The notes beneath the pieces are model-generated. The model was not told the origin of the DNA and did no database searches. It was given only the letters and a program-made list of their open reading frames with translations. DNA of 64,000 bases from Prorocentrum cordatum (Eukaryota; Sar; Dinophyceae; Prorocentrales; Prorocentraceae). Location: positions 124,019 through 188,018 of the forward strand of contig CAUYUJ010017850.1 of NCBI GenBank assembly GCA_963575745.1, read 5' to 3'. The position numbers and the translations under genes were made by a program. This document shows, piece after piece, positions 21,510 to 32,739 of the stretch (positions are counted from its first letter, which is position 1; each line of letters starts with the position of its first letter).

Positions 21510-22592
21510 AATATCCACCACCACAACAACCACCACCACCACCATCACAACCAACCACCACACCACCACCACAACCACAACCACCACAATCACCACCACA
21601 GCCCACCACCACCAACACCTGACCCAAAGCCACAAAAACACGGTGGCGGGAAGACCCGAAGGCCACACCACCGCCACCACCACCACCACAAACCACCACA
21701 CCACCACCACCACCACCACCGCCGCCACCACCACCAACACAACCACTACAACCCACCACCGCCACAACCACCACCATCACCATGAACCACTACACCACCA
21801 CCACCACCACCAAAAACGTCACCACCACCACCACCACTACCCTCCACAACCCACCACAACCACCACGACAACCCACCACCACCACAAACCACCACCACCA
21901 CCACCATCACCACCACCGCCACCACCACCATCACCACCACCACCCCCACCACCATCACCACCACCACCCCCACCACAACCACCACCAGCAACACCACCAG
22001 CAGCAGCACCACCACCACCAACACCACAGCCCATCACCACCACGACCACCACAACAAACCACCACGCCACCACCACCACCACCGCCACCACCACTACCAC
22101 CACCATCGCCACCACCACAACCCACCACCACCATCACAAACCACCACACCACAACCACTACCACCACCACAGCCACCAGAAGCAGCACCACCACCACAAC
22201 AACCCACCACCACCACACCCACAACAACCCAACGCCACTACCACCACCACCACCACAATCTACCACACCACCACCACCGCCGCCACAACCACCACCACCA
22301 CTACCAGCAGCACAACACAAAACCACCACGAACACAAACCACCACAGACACCACCACCAACACAAACCACCACACAACCACCACCACCACCATCGCAAAC
22401 CACCACATCACCACCGCCACCACCTCTACCACCACTACAAACACCACCTCATCACCAAAACAGCCTACCACCACCACCACGAACCACCACACCACCACCA
22501 CCACCACCACCTCCACAACCCACCACCACCACCACAACCGTCACAACCACCACCACCACCACCACCACAGCCCATCAGCACCACCACCTCAG
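21510..22592 (+). repeat. (CCA)n degenerate array
   Basis: About 1.08 kb of CCA/CAC/ACC triplets with scattered substitutions. It reads as Thr/His/Pro-rich frames on plus and Val/Trp/Gly on minus. Not a gene. Confidence 0.95.
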
Positions 22593-22982
22593 AGAGGCCC
22601 CAAGCGACGCCCAAGAGGCACCCAGGAGGCTTCACAAATGCCCTTCAGAGGCCCCCGAGAGCCCTCCGACGAGGCCCCAAGAGGCATCCATTAAGACTCT
22701 GGCCCGAAACCAAGGCACGGTGGCGGAGCGTCGTCGTCGTCGTCATCGTCGTCGCCGTCGTCCTCGTCGACGCTCCCCGCCGCCGCCGCCAGCCGCCGCC
22801 GACGCCGGCGCAGGCCCGAGAAAAGATAGAGAGGAGAATTAGGGGAGGAGGGGAGCGGGGGGGGGGTCGAACCCCTCCCCTCCGTCACGGCGGGGGGGGC
22901 CACGGGAGCGAGGGGGTTCGAACCCCCCCCCCCCCCCTTCCATCCAGGGAGGGGTCCGGTTCCACCCCCCCTCCAAGCGCCA
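22593..22982. other. CCCAAGA units, (GTC)n and G/C homopolymer palindromes
   Basis: 22,596-22,700 has CCCAAGAGG-type units. 22,728-22,800 is GTC/GCC triplets. 22,856-22,980 alternates G- and C-runs around TCGAACCCC. The last resembles a T-arm but no tRNA can be folded. Confidence 0.6.
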
Positions 22983-23490
22983 ACATACATACATACATAC
23001 ATACATACATACATACATACATACATACAGATGCATGCATGCATGCATGCATGCATGCATGCATGCATACATACATACATACATACATACATACATACAT
23101 ACATACATACATACATACATACATACATACATACATGCATCATGCATGCATGCATACATACATACAGCATGCATGCATGCATGCATGCATGCATGCATGC
23201 ATACATACATACATACATACATACATACATACATACACACAGACATACACACATACATACATACATACATACATACATACATACATACATACATACATAC
23301 ATACATACGTACGTACATACATACATACATACATACATACATACATTACATACATGCATACATACATACATATATATATACATACATACATACATACATA
23401 CATACATACATGCATGCATATATACATACATACATACATACATACATGCATACATACATACATACATACATACATACATGCATACATACG
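22983..23490. repeat. Second tetranucleotide array (CATA/CATG)n
   Basis: About 510 bp of the same tetramer family as 19,985-21,140. Confidence 0.95.
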
Positions 23491-23519
23491 ATACCGGAGA
23501 AAAACCCAATCATCATCTT

Positions 23520-23785
23520 TTTAGGGCTGTAGGATTATAGGGCTGTATGGGCTATAGGGTTATTGGGCTATAGGGTAATAGAACTTCAATGCTATAGGGC
23601 TATAGGGCTATTGGGCTTCAGGGTAATAGGGGTATAGGGCTATAGAGCTATAGGTCTATACGGCTATAGGGCTATAGGGCTATTGAGCTATAGAGCTATA
23701 GGGCTATAGAGCTATAGAGCTGTAGGGCTGTAGGGCTATAGGGCTATTGGGCTATAGGGCTATAGGGCTATAGGGCTATAGGGCA
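23520..23785 (+). repeat. 8-mer array GGGCTATA
   Basis: Degenerate tandem GGGCTATA/GGGCTATT/GGGCTGTA units, about 30 copies. Confidence 0.9.
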
Positions 23786-23884
23786 CCCCTGGGCACCCGG
23801 GCACCCCCGGGCACCCCCGGGCAAGCCCGGGCACCTGGGCACCCGGGCACCCGGGCACCCCTGGGCACCCGGGCACCCGGGCGT
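23786..23884 (+). repeat. 8-9-mer array GGGCACCC
   Basis: Directly adjoins the GGGCTATA array and keeps the GGGC start and the period while the other half of the unit changes. Confidence 0.9.
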
Positions 23885-24334
23885 GCAGCGAAAATCGGCG
23901 ACAAACCTAACCTAACCATATGAATTCGCTAGGACCCCTACAGAGGCAAGCTCTGATTGGCGAACATACATACATACATACATACAGACAGACAGACATA
24001 CATTCATTCATTCATACGGACAGACAGACATACAGACGTATAATATATATATATAGCCCACAACATCGAACCTCCCCCCTTCCTGCTGGCCAGAACCAGT
24101 GATGGGGCACCTCGAACCCTCAGCCCGCCACACCCATGAGGAACGCCAAATAAGAAACCAAGGGGCGCTGCCAGCCACACCGAGCCTCAGCCACGAATGG
24201 GTGCCACGGCCTGGATGGGAGGAGCTGCCCGAAAGCACGAGTCCCTCCTGAGCCCAGTGCGCCACGTGTCTGCATCTTGGCCGTATTGGGCGACGGCTGA
24301 TGTTCGGAGAAAAGGGCAGGAAGCGACGACATCG
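23885..24334. other. Short tetramer array, otherwise unique
   Basis: 23,963-24,055 is (CATA)/(ACAG)/(CATT) followed by (TA)n. The remainder has no recognisable gene. Confidence 0.5.
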
Positions 24335-24476
24335 ACCACGACGACGACGACGACAACGACGACGATGTCTCCGACGACGAGAACGACGAACACGATGACG
24401 ACCAAAGCGACGAACACCACGACCACCACCACGACCACCACCACCACCACCACCACGACGACGACGACGACGACAA

Positions 24477-24513
<37 letters not shown>

Positions 24514-24541
24514 AAACGACGACGACGACGACGAGGACGAG

Positions 24542-24588
<47 letters not shown>

Positions 24589-24596
24589 CGACGGAT
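24335..24596 (+). repeat. (GAC)n array
   Basis: GAC/ACC triplets, open on both strands as acidic, Thr-rich or Val-rich frames. Not a gene. Confidence 0.9.
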
Positions 24597-24937
24597 TCGC
24601 CCGGGCGGGCGCCGCAGTGTGACGCGTCCCCGAGGACGCGGAGAGGTGCCGCGCTCTCCTTCCGGGGGCCGCCCGAGAGCCCGCGGGGCGCGGCGCGGGG
24701 ATCCGCGGCCCGCGGGATGCCTCTCGGGCAGCGCTCGAGCAGACCGCCCTTCCCACAACAGTCCCCCTCCTCGTCCTGCTCCTCCTCCTCCTCCCTCCCT
24801 CCCTCCCTCCCTCCCTGCCTCCCTCCCCCTCCCCCCTCCCTCCCTCCCCTCCTCCTCCTCCTCCTCCTCCTCCTCCTCCTCCTCCTCCTCCTCCTCCTCC
24901 TCCTCCTCCTCCTCCGGCATCTCTCCTCCTTATAAGT
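24597..24937 (+). repeat. GC-rich linker then (TCC)/(CTCC)n
   Basis: The microsatellite at 24,770-24,917 ends in CTCCTTATAAGTA, the usual junction into an A header. Confidence 0.8.
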
Positions 24938-25470
24938 AGCTCCTCCCTGTCGCACCCCCAGACGTGTCCGTATGGCGGGCCGGACGTTTCACCTGAGACT
25001 TCTTCACCACTTATGATCCGGAAGCTCGAAATTGGTGACAGCTTCATGGATGGAGGGCGGGCCGTTGCAAAAATGTGGCTGTCGCCTGAGCGCCGCGCAC
25101 ATTCGTCTTGAAAGTTTGCAAGGTGTGCAAGGAGTCGCACGGGAAATCCCAGGAAGTGCTCTGGCGCGATTTCGAACTGTCAGGGCGGAACCGTCACGTT
25201 GACTCGCAGTTGAAGTCCCAGGAGTGCTTCTCGCGGCGCTACAGCCCCAGGAAAGGTGCTTTGGCAAGGTTGGAGATTCTCAGATGGGTGTCTTCCAAAA
25301 ACGGCACTTCCCGCAATGAGAACTGAAAGGGGAGCTTGAATGGCGGGTTGATTGTTCCATCGTTGATGCATTTTTGGTTTGCACTGGTCCTCCTCCTCCT
25401 CCTCCTCCTCCTCCTCCTCCTCCTCCTCCTCCTCCTCCTCCTCCTCCTCCTCCTGTGTTCCTGCTCCTCT
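24938..25470 (+). repeat. A composite repeat, unit 4 (short)
   Basis: Header TCCCTGTCGCACCCCCAGAC.., a single 83-bp monomer, a shortened tail (GTTGAAGTCCCAGGAGTGCT) and (TCC)n at 25,388-25,457. Confidence 0.8.
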
Positions 25471-26445
25471 TAACCCTCCTCCTCTTCACCCTCCCTCCTC
25501 CTTCCCGACCCCTCCTCCTCAGACAGGACTCCGCCCTCGTGCCCCCCCCGACGGGTCCGTCGGGCGGGCCAGGCGTCCCGCCCGAGACCCCTCTGCTACC
25601 TGCGACCCTGAAGCTTGCAGTGCGCAACCAGGCTCAAGGATATGCGGCGGGCCGTTCTCCCTCCCTCCCTCCTCGCTTCCCTCCCTCCCTCCCTCCTCGC
25701 TCCTCGCTTCCCTTCGCCTCCCTCCCTCCTCCCTCCTCGCTCCTCGCTTCCCTCGCGTTCCCTGCTGTCCCTCCCTCCCTCCTCGCTTCCCTTCGCCTCC
25801 CGCTGCCACTCCCTCCGTCGCCCCTCTGGCCAGAGCCAGCCTGGGTGCTGCGTGCCTCCGGCGCGCCCGCTGTGCGCGAACCGTAACTTGAGGCTGGCTT
25901 GCGGCCGCCCCCGCCGAGCACAAAGCGCATTCTAGTGAGCTTGCGGCATCTCCAAAAATGGAGCACGTGCCCTGTTGAAAATGCGGCTCTGGCCTTGGCG
26001 CCATGCGCACTCGTCTGGAAAGTGTACAGCGGCTTCCAGGATGAAGGGCGGCTCCCTTCCAAAGTGTGGCTCTCGAATTAGAGCTGCGCACATCCGTCCA
26101 AAAGTTTGCGACGGCCTCAGGGGTTCGTATGGCCGAAGTCCAACGAATGGTGTTTTGGCACGCTCTACGACTGTCAGGGCGCAAGAATCAGGTTGGTCCG
26201 CCGTGTTAAAATCCCTGGAATGGTGTTACGGCACGAACTGGGATTGGAAGGACGCAACAGTCACGTTGATTCGCGGCGTTGAAATCCCAGGAATCGTGTT
26301 TTGGAGCGATTCAGGACTCTCAGACGGTTGTTCTCTTATGGGCCTCTTCCCGCGATGAAGATACAATATTGTAGGGACCTGAGAGGAAATGTTCGCGAAA
26401 GGCTTATTGCAACATCGTTGATGCGTCTTGGGTCTACACTGGTAT
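25471..26445 (+). repeat. A composite repeat, unit 5
   Basis: A diverged header (GGCGGGCCAGGCGTCCCGCC, about 25,560), an inserted (CTCC/CTCG)n block at 25,650-25,830, two monomers at 25,950-26,110 and a full tail to GGTCTACACTGG. Tandem with unit 4. Confidence 0.8.
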
Positions 26446-26496
26446 TCCTCCTCCTCCTGCTCCTCCTCCTCCTCCTCCTCCTCCTCCTCCTCCTCT

Positions 26497-26581
<85 letters not shown>

Positions 26582-26918
26582 GCTCCTGCTCCTGCCCTGC
26601 TCTCCTCTCCTCCTCCTCCTCCTCCTCCTCCTCCTCCTCCTCCTCCTCCTCCTCCTCCTCCTCCTCCTCCGCCTCCGCCTCCTCCTCCTCCTCCTCCTCC
26701 TCCTCCTCCTCCTCCTCCTCCTCCTCCCTCCTCCTCCTCCTCCTCCTCCTCCTCCGCCTCCTCCGCCTCCTCCCCTCCTCCTCCTCCGCCTCCTCCTCCT
26801 CCTCCTCCTCCCACCTCCTCCTCCTCCTCCTCCTCCTCCTCCTCCTCCTCCTCCTCCTCCTCCTCCTCCTCCTCCTCCTCCTCCTCCTCCTCCTCCTCCT
26901 CCTCCTCCTCCTCCTCCT
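26446..26918 (+). repeat. Long (TCC)n/(CTGCTC)n array
   Basis: About 470 bp with an internal hexamer block (CTCCTG) at 26,505-26,590. Terminal array of A unit 5. Confidence 0.95.
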
Positions 26919-27364
26919 TATCGCGCAAGGAGTTGTTGAATCAGTTCTGTCTGTGTTTGAAACTCACGGGGTCATTATCCAAATAGTTTGTTCTGACTTC
27001 GCCCGTGGTCCCAGCCCCATTCCCATTCCCATCCCCATTCCCATTCCCATTCCCATTCGCATTCCATTCCATTGTTTCCTCCTCCTCTTCCTCCTCCTCC
27101 TCGTCCTCCTCCACCTGCTCCCCGTCCTCCTCGTCCTCTTCCTTTTGCTCATCATCCTCCTCACCCTCTTCCTCCTTTTCCTCCTCCTCCTCGTCCTCCT
27201 TCTCCTCCCTCCTCCGCCTCCTCCTCGTTCCGTGCCCCATCACCTGCATCCGCGGGTCGCAAAACCCAGTTCCTAAGCCTATCCTGTGGGCGAATTGTTT
27301 TCCCTAGTCAGTGCATGCTCTGAGGGGTTCTGAATTGCGTCCCAAAAGAATTTGACGGGCGTGG
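26919..27364. other. Short (CCCATT)n and (TCC)n, otherwise no gene
   Basis: 27,013-27,068 is (CCCATT)n. 27,075-27,232 is imperfect TCC. The rest is unique. Confidence 0.6.
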
Positions 27365-27735
27365 CCTGATTTGCAAAGTTGCCGCCCGTTGCCGCCTCGT
27401 GCAGTGGATGGGTCTGGCGAAATCTCGCCACGTTGCCGCCTCGTTGCCGCTTCGTTGCCCCCTCGTGCGCTGGGTGGGTCCAGGGAGGTTTCGCCACGTT
27501 GCCGCCTCGTTGCCGCCTGGTCGGGCCAGGTTTCGCCTTGTTGCCGCCCCGCTGCCGCCTCGTTGCCGCCTCGTGCGCTGCGTGGGACAGGCGAAGTTTC
27601 GCCTCGTTGCCGCCCGTTGCCGACTCGTTGCCGCCTCGTACGCTGGGTGGGTCTGGCGAGGTGTTTCCTGGTTGTCGCCCGCCGCCCCCCCTTCCCGCCT
27701 CGATACCGCCGGCTGCGCTCAGTGGGCCAGCGAAT
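27365..27735 (+). repeat. Minisatellite J, left part
   Basis: Tandem GTTGCCGCCTCGTGCGCTGG and TGGGTCTGGCGA.ATTTCGCC units. The array is interrupted at 27,736 by D-a and resumes at 30,025. Confidence 0.85.
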
Positions 27736-28369
27736 TCTCACCGCCTTTGGGGCGTTGGTGGTGTAGGGTGTTTCCTCTTCCACCCCCTTCTTCCCCTTCG
27801 GGGGGGGTATCCCTCCCCCTACCCTCACCTGGACCTGGACGGGGCGTTTCGCGGGTCGTTGGGGCATCCACAACGGCCTCGGCGAAGAAGCCACAAGTAA
27901 TGGTTTTACTCTGGTTTTGGCCCCATTTTGGCCTCTTGGGGGGCAGCGTTAATTGAGGGACCCCCCTTCTTTGATCGATCTCCTCCGAGATGGCCCCACG
28001 AGCGTTCCCAAGGCTCCCAGGGGTGCCCCAAGGGGGCCCCAAGAGGTGGCCAGGAGGCCCCAAGAGGCCTACAAGAGGCCCCCAAGATGCCCCCAAAAGG
28101 CTCCCAAGAGATCCCCAAGAGGCCCCAAGACGCGCCCCAGAAGCACCCAAGACGCTCCAAGAGGCCTCGGCGAGAATGCCAACATCATTGCTTGTTGTAC
28201 TAAGGTTTTGGCCACCGCTTGGCCCCCTGGGGGGGGGCACTGCTTAAGATGACTCCGCGAGCGCCTGGGAGAGCCCAAGATGACCTCCAACATGGTTCCC
28301 GATATCCCAAGATGCTGCTAGATGGCTCCCATGATGCCCCAAGAAGCCCCAAGACTCCTGCGACTCGCG

Positions 28370-29215
28370 TCTATCTTCACACTCTTCCCGGTGGAGGCGA
28401 CTGACCGTCGCAGAGTCTGTCGAAATCCGAGGCGGATGGGTGTTCCCAGGGGTCGCGTCGCCAGTAGGTTGTGTTGGACGGTCGTCAAGGTCCTTTCTGT
28501 CTTCTCCCTGTCCCTTCTCCTGCTTTTTCGCGACCCATTTCGCACTCTTCCCGGTGTAGGTCACTAACCATCGCAGAATCCCTTGGCATCCCAGGCGGCT
28601 GGGTGTTCCCAGGGGTCGTGTTGCCAGTGGGTTGCGTTGGACGGTCAGCAAGGTTCTCTGTCTTTTCCCTGCCCCTCACCCTGCGACACGCGACTATCTT
28701 CACACCCTTCCTGGTGGAAGCGACTGACCGTCGCAGAAGCTATTGGAATCCGAGGCGGCTGGGTGTTCCCAGGGGTCGCGTTGCCAGTGGGTTGTGTTGG
28801 ACGGTCGGCAAGGTTCCCTGCCCTTTTCCCTGTGGCTCGCGACCCGTTTCGCAATCTTCCCTGCGTAGGTGACTGCGAGGCGGCTGGGTGTTCCCAGGGG
28901 TCGCGTTGCCAGCGGATTGTGTTGGACGGTCGGCAAAGTCCTCTCTGTCTTCTCCCTGCCCTTCACCCTGCGGCTCGCGACTATCATCACATTCTTCCCG
29001 GCGGCGGCGACTGACCGTCGCAGAATCCGTTGGAATCCGGGGCGGTTGGGTGTGCCAAGGAGGTCGCGTTCCCAGTGGGTTGTGTTGGACGGTCGGCAAG
29101 GTCCACCCTGATTTTTTCCTGCTCCTCCTCCTGCGATTCGCGACTACATTCGCGCTCTTCCCGGTGGAGGCGACCCATTTCGCAATTTTCCCGGCTTAGG
29201 TGACTAACCGTCGCA
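28370..29215 (+). repeat. Tandem array K, 155-160-bp unit, about 5 copies
   Basis: Marker GTTGGACGGTC recurs near 28,473, 28,636, 28,795, 28,921 and 29,083, about 160 bp apart except for one shorter interval. Other shared blocks are GGCGGCTGGGTGTTCCCAGG and GGCGACTGACCGTCGCAGA. Lies wholly inside D-a. Confidence 0.85.
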
Positions 29216-29400
29216 TCTCGAGGAATCATGGGCAGGGAGGGACGAGAAATCTCAATATCAGGGGAAATGCCCTGCGTAGGCGGTGCGCCAGCCCACCCGT
29301 CGGTGCGCTGGGTCTGCGTCGCGGTCACGCCGCCGGGCAGCTTTGTTGGACAGCCGCGCAAGCCAGGCGGTTCCAGGAGAGTGTCGACACAGGTTCCCTG

Positions 29401-29585
29401 TTCAGTGGCAGCCTGTTGGCCCAATGCTGTAGCAAGACGTATGCAATGACCAGGTCGCAAGCCGATGTCGCGCATGTGTCGATCACTCATAAGCCGTACC
29501 TCAGCCATGCGCTCAAGCCATGTTCAGCGAAGCTCAACGCATACATCCCAAGACCGTGCTGACACAGAAAAGCGACGACCTCGGG
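29401..29585 (-). pseudogene. SAM-domain fragment, frameshifted
   Basis: On the minus strand the first half reads EVVAFLCQHGLGMYALSFAE then HGLS. After a one-base frame change near 29,508 the second half reads MAEVRLMSDRHMRDIGLRPG then HCIRLATAL. Together they match the SAM fold pattern: Leu-x-x-x-Gly-Leu, Tyr and Phe spacing, Leu-x-Met-Ser-Asp, Asp-Ile-Gly, Gly-His and a final Leu-rich helix. SAM domains mediate protein-protein or RNA contacts. The upstream 150 codons of this frame are low complexity. Length (about 60 residues) fits one domain. It may be a gene fragment captured by D-a. Confidence 0.6.
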
Positions 29586-30024
29586 CTCGCAGTCTGTGGT
29601 AGGGTCGTTTGCGGGCGGGGCCGCCGAAGCGTCACATTTTGGTCCACACGGAGAAGTATACTGTTCTGCTCGCTGACGAGCCGCGCGCTGTCTCGCGCGG
29701 CGGGCTGCCCAGACTGTGATGGCGCAGTCGAATCCGCGGCACTGCTGACTATGCCATTCCTGGCTGCGCCAACTTCGCTGAATACCATGTGGGGGACCAC
29801 GCTGACTGTGCCAACCTTGACTGTGCCAACCTCTGGGTCCTGCTACTCTGACCAAGCCCCGCCAGAAAGCCACGCGCTCATCACGGAAATGTGGAAGGGG
29901 AAACACGGGACAAGTGAAGGGAAGGGAAGGGAACGGGCAGAGGCCTCCTGACGGCTCACAGCTTGGGCCAGAGCGGCTTGAGCCAGAGGGGGTATGGACT
30001 GGCGTGGTTACGCGAAGCGTCACG

Positions 30025-30353
30025 AATTTCGCCACGTTCCCCCCAGTTGCCAGCTCGTTGCCGCCCCATTGCTGGCTCGTGCGCTGGGGGGGTCCGGGGA
30101 GGTTTCGTCACGTTGCCGCCTCGTTGCCGCGTCATTGCCGCCTCGTGCGCTGGGTGGGTCCAGCGAGGCTGCGCGACGCTGCCGTCCGCTGCCGCCTCGT
30201 TGCCGCCTCGTATGCTGGGTGGGCCCCGCGAGGTTTCGCCACGGTGCCGCCCGTTGCCTCCTCGTCGCCACCTCGTTGCCGCCTTGTGCGCTGGATGGGT
30301 CCGCCGAAGTTTCGCCTTGTTAGCGCCTCGCGCGCTCGGTGCGTCCGGCAAGG
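30025..30353 (+). repeat. Minisatellite J, right part
   Basis: Same units as 27,365-27,735 (CGTTGCCGCCTCGTTGCCG, GCGCTGGGTGGGTCC). Begins with AATTTCGCCACG directly at the D-a 3' end. Confidence 0.85.
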
Positions 30354-30597
30354 TCCACCAGCCCTCTGGGCGCAGGTGGCCTAACGAATTCTGTCTTTCC
30401 TCTTCCAAAACCCATCTTCCTTTTTGGGAAAGGGGGACCCTCCCCCTCCACTCCAAGAAGGAGCCTAGAAGGGAGCCAACGAGGACCCCGAAAACTCCAA
30501 GCATGAACCCAGGGAGGCTCCAAGATGAATCCAAGAGGCTTCCAAGAGGCTTTGGGAGAAAAAGGTCCCCCAAGATCTACCTGGTCGACTTCTGCCG
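30354..30597 (+). mobile_element. D element 5' part, copy D-b
   Basis: Starts TCCACCAGCCCTCTGGGCGC then AGGTGG (nested CCACC/GGTGG and GCCC/GGGC stems). It continues with the family's C-rich leader and CCAAGAGG units, then is cut off by (TCC)n. No 3' hairpin. Confidence 0.65.
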
Positions 30598-30902
30598 TCG
30601 TTGTCCTCCTCCTGCTTCTCCTGCTCCTCCTCCCCCTCCTCCTTCTCCTCCTCCTCCTCCTCCTCCTCCTCCTCCTCCTCCTCCGCCTCCTCCTCCTCTC
30701 CTCCTCCTCCTCCTCCTCCTCCTCCTCCTCCTCCTCCTCCTCCTCTCTCCTCCTCCCCCCCCCTCCTCCTCCTCCTCCTCCTCCTCCTCCTCCGCCTCCT
30801 CCTCCTCCTCCTCCTCCTCCTCCTCCTCCCCTCCTCCTCCTCTCCTCCTCCTCCCATCATCATCATCATCATCATCATCAGCATCATCATCACATCATCA
30901 TC

Positions 30903-30944
<42 letters not shown>

Positions 30945-31035
30945 GCATCATCATCATCATCATCATCATCATCACATCATCATCATCATCATCATCAGCA
31001 TCATCATCATCACCCATCACCATCATCATCCATCA

Positions 31036-31071
<36 letters not shown>

Positions 31072-31235
31072 CATCTCCTCATCCTCATCCTCATCTCATC
31101 CTCATTCCTCATCCTCATCCTCATCCTCATCCTCATCCCCATCCTCATCCTCATCCTCATCCTCATCCTCATCCTCATCCTCATCCTCACTCATCATCAG
31201 CATCATCATCATCATCATCATCATCGTCATCATCA

Positions 31236-31279
<44 letters not shown>

Positions 31280-31330
31280 CCATCACCATCACCATCACCA
31301 TCACATCACCATCACCATCACCATCATCCA

Positions 31331-31401
<71 letters not shown>

Positions 31402-31402
31402 A

Positions 31403-31450
<48 letters not shown>

Positions 31451-31540
31451 GATGCTTCTCCTCCTCCTCGCCCGTCATCGTCCATCCTCCTCCTCCTCCT
31501 CCTCCTCCTGCTCCTCTTTCTCCTCCTGCTCCTCCTCCCG

Positions 31541-31571
<31 letters not shown>

Positions 31572-31623
31572 GCAGCATCATCATCATCATCAGCATCAGC
31601 ATCAGCATCATCCTCATCATCAG

Positions 31624-31658
<35 letters not shown>

Positions 31659-32080
31659 ATCATCATCCTCATTTTCATCGTCATCATCGTCATCCGCATC
31701 ATCATCACCACCATCATCATCAAAGCATCATCAGCATCAGCATCATCATCAGCATCTGCATCATCATCGCAATCATCATCAGCGGCAGCACCATCATCAT
31801 CATCGTCATCATCAGCATCATCATGACCATCATTATCAACAACAGCATCATCATCAGCAGCAGCATTATCATCAGCATCAGCATCAGCATCATCAGCATC
31901 AGCACCACCATCATCAGCATCATCATCATGATCAACATCATCAACAGCAGCATCATCCGCAGCAGCAACGTCCTCATCTTCATCTGCATCCGCATCGCCA
32001 TCTGAATCCTTCTCCTCCTCCTCCTCCTCCTCCTCCTCCTCCTCCTCCTCCTCCTCCTCCTCTTCCTCCGCCTCCGCCTC
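30598..32080 (+). repeat. (TCC)n then (CAT)n mega-array
   Basis: (TCC)n to about 30,855, (ATC/CAT)n with CTCATC, CACCAT and CAG variants to about 31,975, and (TCC)n at 32,010-32,075. It gives Ser-, His- and Ile-rich frames on plus and Asp- or Met-rich frames on minus. Not genes. Confidence 0.95.
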
Positions 32081-32311
32081 CTTCTTCGACGGCAGGCTCG
32101 GCAACTCCATCTCCAGGCCGACCCCGAGCTTGGGCTCGACGGCTGACTCGCCCCACTGCCCCACCGGATGCTCCCGAGCCTTCTTGGCTTGGGCAGCTGG
32201 CACGGCGGTCGCTTCTGCACGGGCCGGCGGGCGGGTGGGGACGCAGAGCGCGAAGCATTGCGCGGAGGACTCCGGCCGTGGCCAAGGAAGGGGCACCAGG
32301 ACGGCCGCAGG
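32081..32311 (-). other. Possible coding remnant upstream of acidic array
   Basis: The minus frame KKAREHPVGQWGESAVEPKL continues into LPSLPSKKEAEA and then the Glu/Asp-rich repeat. It has ordinary composition and could be a real exon with an acidic tail, but no domain is recognised. Confidence 0.2.
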
Positions 32312-32496
32312 GGATCCACAGTGGAGGCCCGACCGCAAGAAGCCTTCCGCAAGAAACCCAACCCTGAGACCCCAGGACGTCCACTGAGTTTTGCTGCGGG
32401 GACGTCACGCTTCCCGCAGCAAAACCCTCGAAACCGAAGAAACCAAGGGCACCCTGGAGGCAAGCAGGGCGTTTCTTGGCATGGGCCTCCACTGTG
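32312..32496. mobile_element. Fold-back element, family T
   Basis: The outer arms CACAGTGGAGGCCC and GGGCCTCCACTGTG form a perfect 14-bp inverted repeat. An inner perfect 13-bp hairpin, GTTTTGCTGCGGG (32,388-32,400) with CCCGCAGCAAAAC (32,413-32,425), has a 12-nt loop. Confidence 0.6.
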
Positions 32497-32739
32497 CTGA
32501 CCCAGGTCAATCCAAACCTGGGTCTGTCAGGCTTTGCAGGATCCTACAGGATCCTGCACCCAAGCCCAGGCCAAAGCGCCCCCAGGCTCTGCAGGAAACT
32601 ACAAGATCCGGCGCTCTGACTGACCCCCGTTCGCATTGACCCCCGTCTCAAGGCTCCTGAGACCGAGAAAAGCGACACCAACCGCCAAACAGGATCCTCC
32701 ACCGTCCCACCTGCGACTGGCGGCAATCGCGGCGTTCCA
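32497..32739. other. Repeat P copy 1
   Basis: Carries AAACCTGGGTC and GACTGACCCCCGTTCGCATT then GACCCCC, a pattern shared with 45,780-46,135 and 56,810-56,970. Confidence 0.45.

Larger units (their letters stand above)
27736..30024 (+). mobile_element. D element, copy D-a (2.29 kb)
   Basis: The 5' end CTCACCGCCTTTGGGGCG folds as a CACC..GGTG stem enclosing GCC..GGC. The 3' end is TTACGCGAAGCGTCACG, with a 4-bp stem and GAA loop. It is flanked by CGAATT on both sides inside array J, so the empty site would read through as array. The interior holds CCCAAGA arrays (27,990-28,370), a 155-160-bp tandem array and a broken SAM-domain fragment on the opposite strand. Confidence 0.7.

Noticed and set aside
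22856-22980. tRNA T-arm-like GGTTCGAACCCC motifs
   Set aside because: They are G/C-run palindromes. No A box, anticodon arm or acceptor stem can be placed around them.
23900-23925. CCTAACCTAACC as an interstitial telomere
   Set aside because: Only two units, and the expected dinoflagellate telomere repeat is TTTAGGG-type.
30525-32005. Large Ser/His/Ile-rich frames across the (TCC)n/(CAT)n region
   Set aside because: Triplet repeats are open in several frames at once; there is no non-repetitive sequence with coding character.
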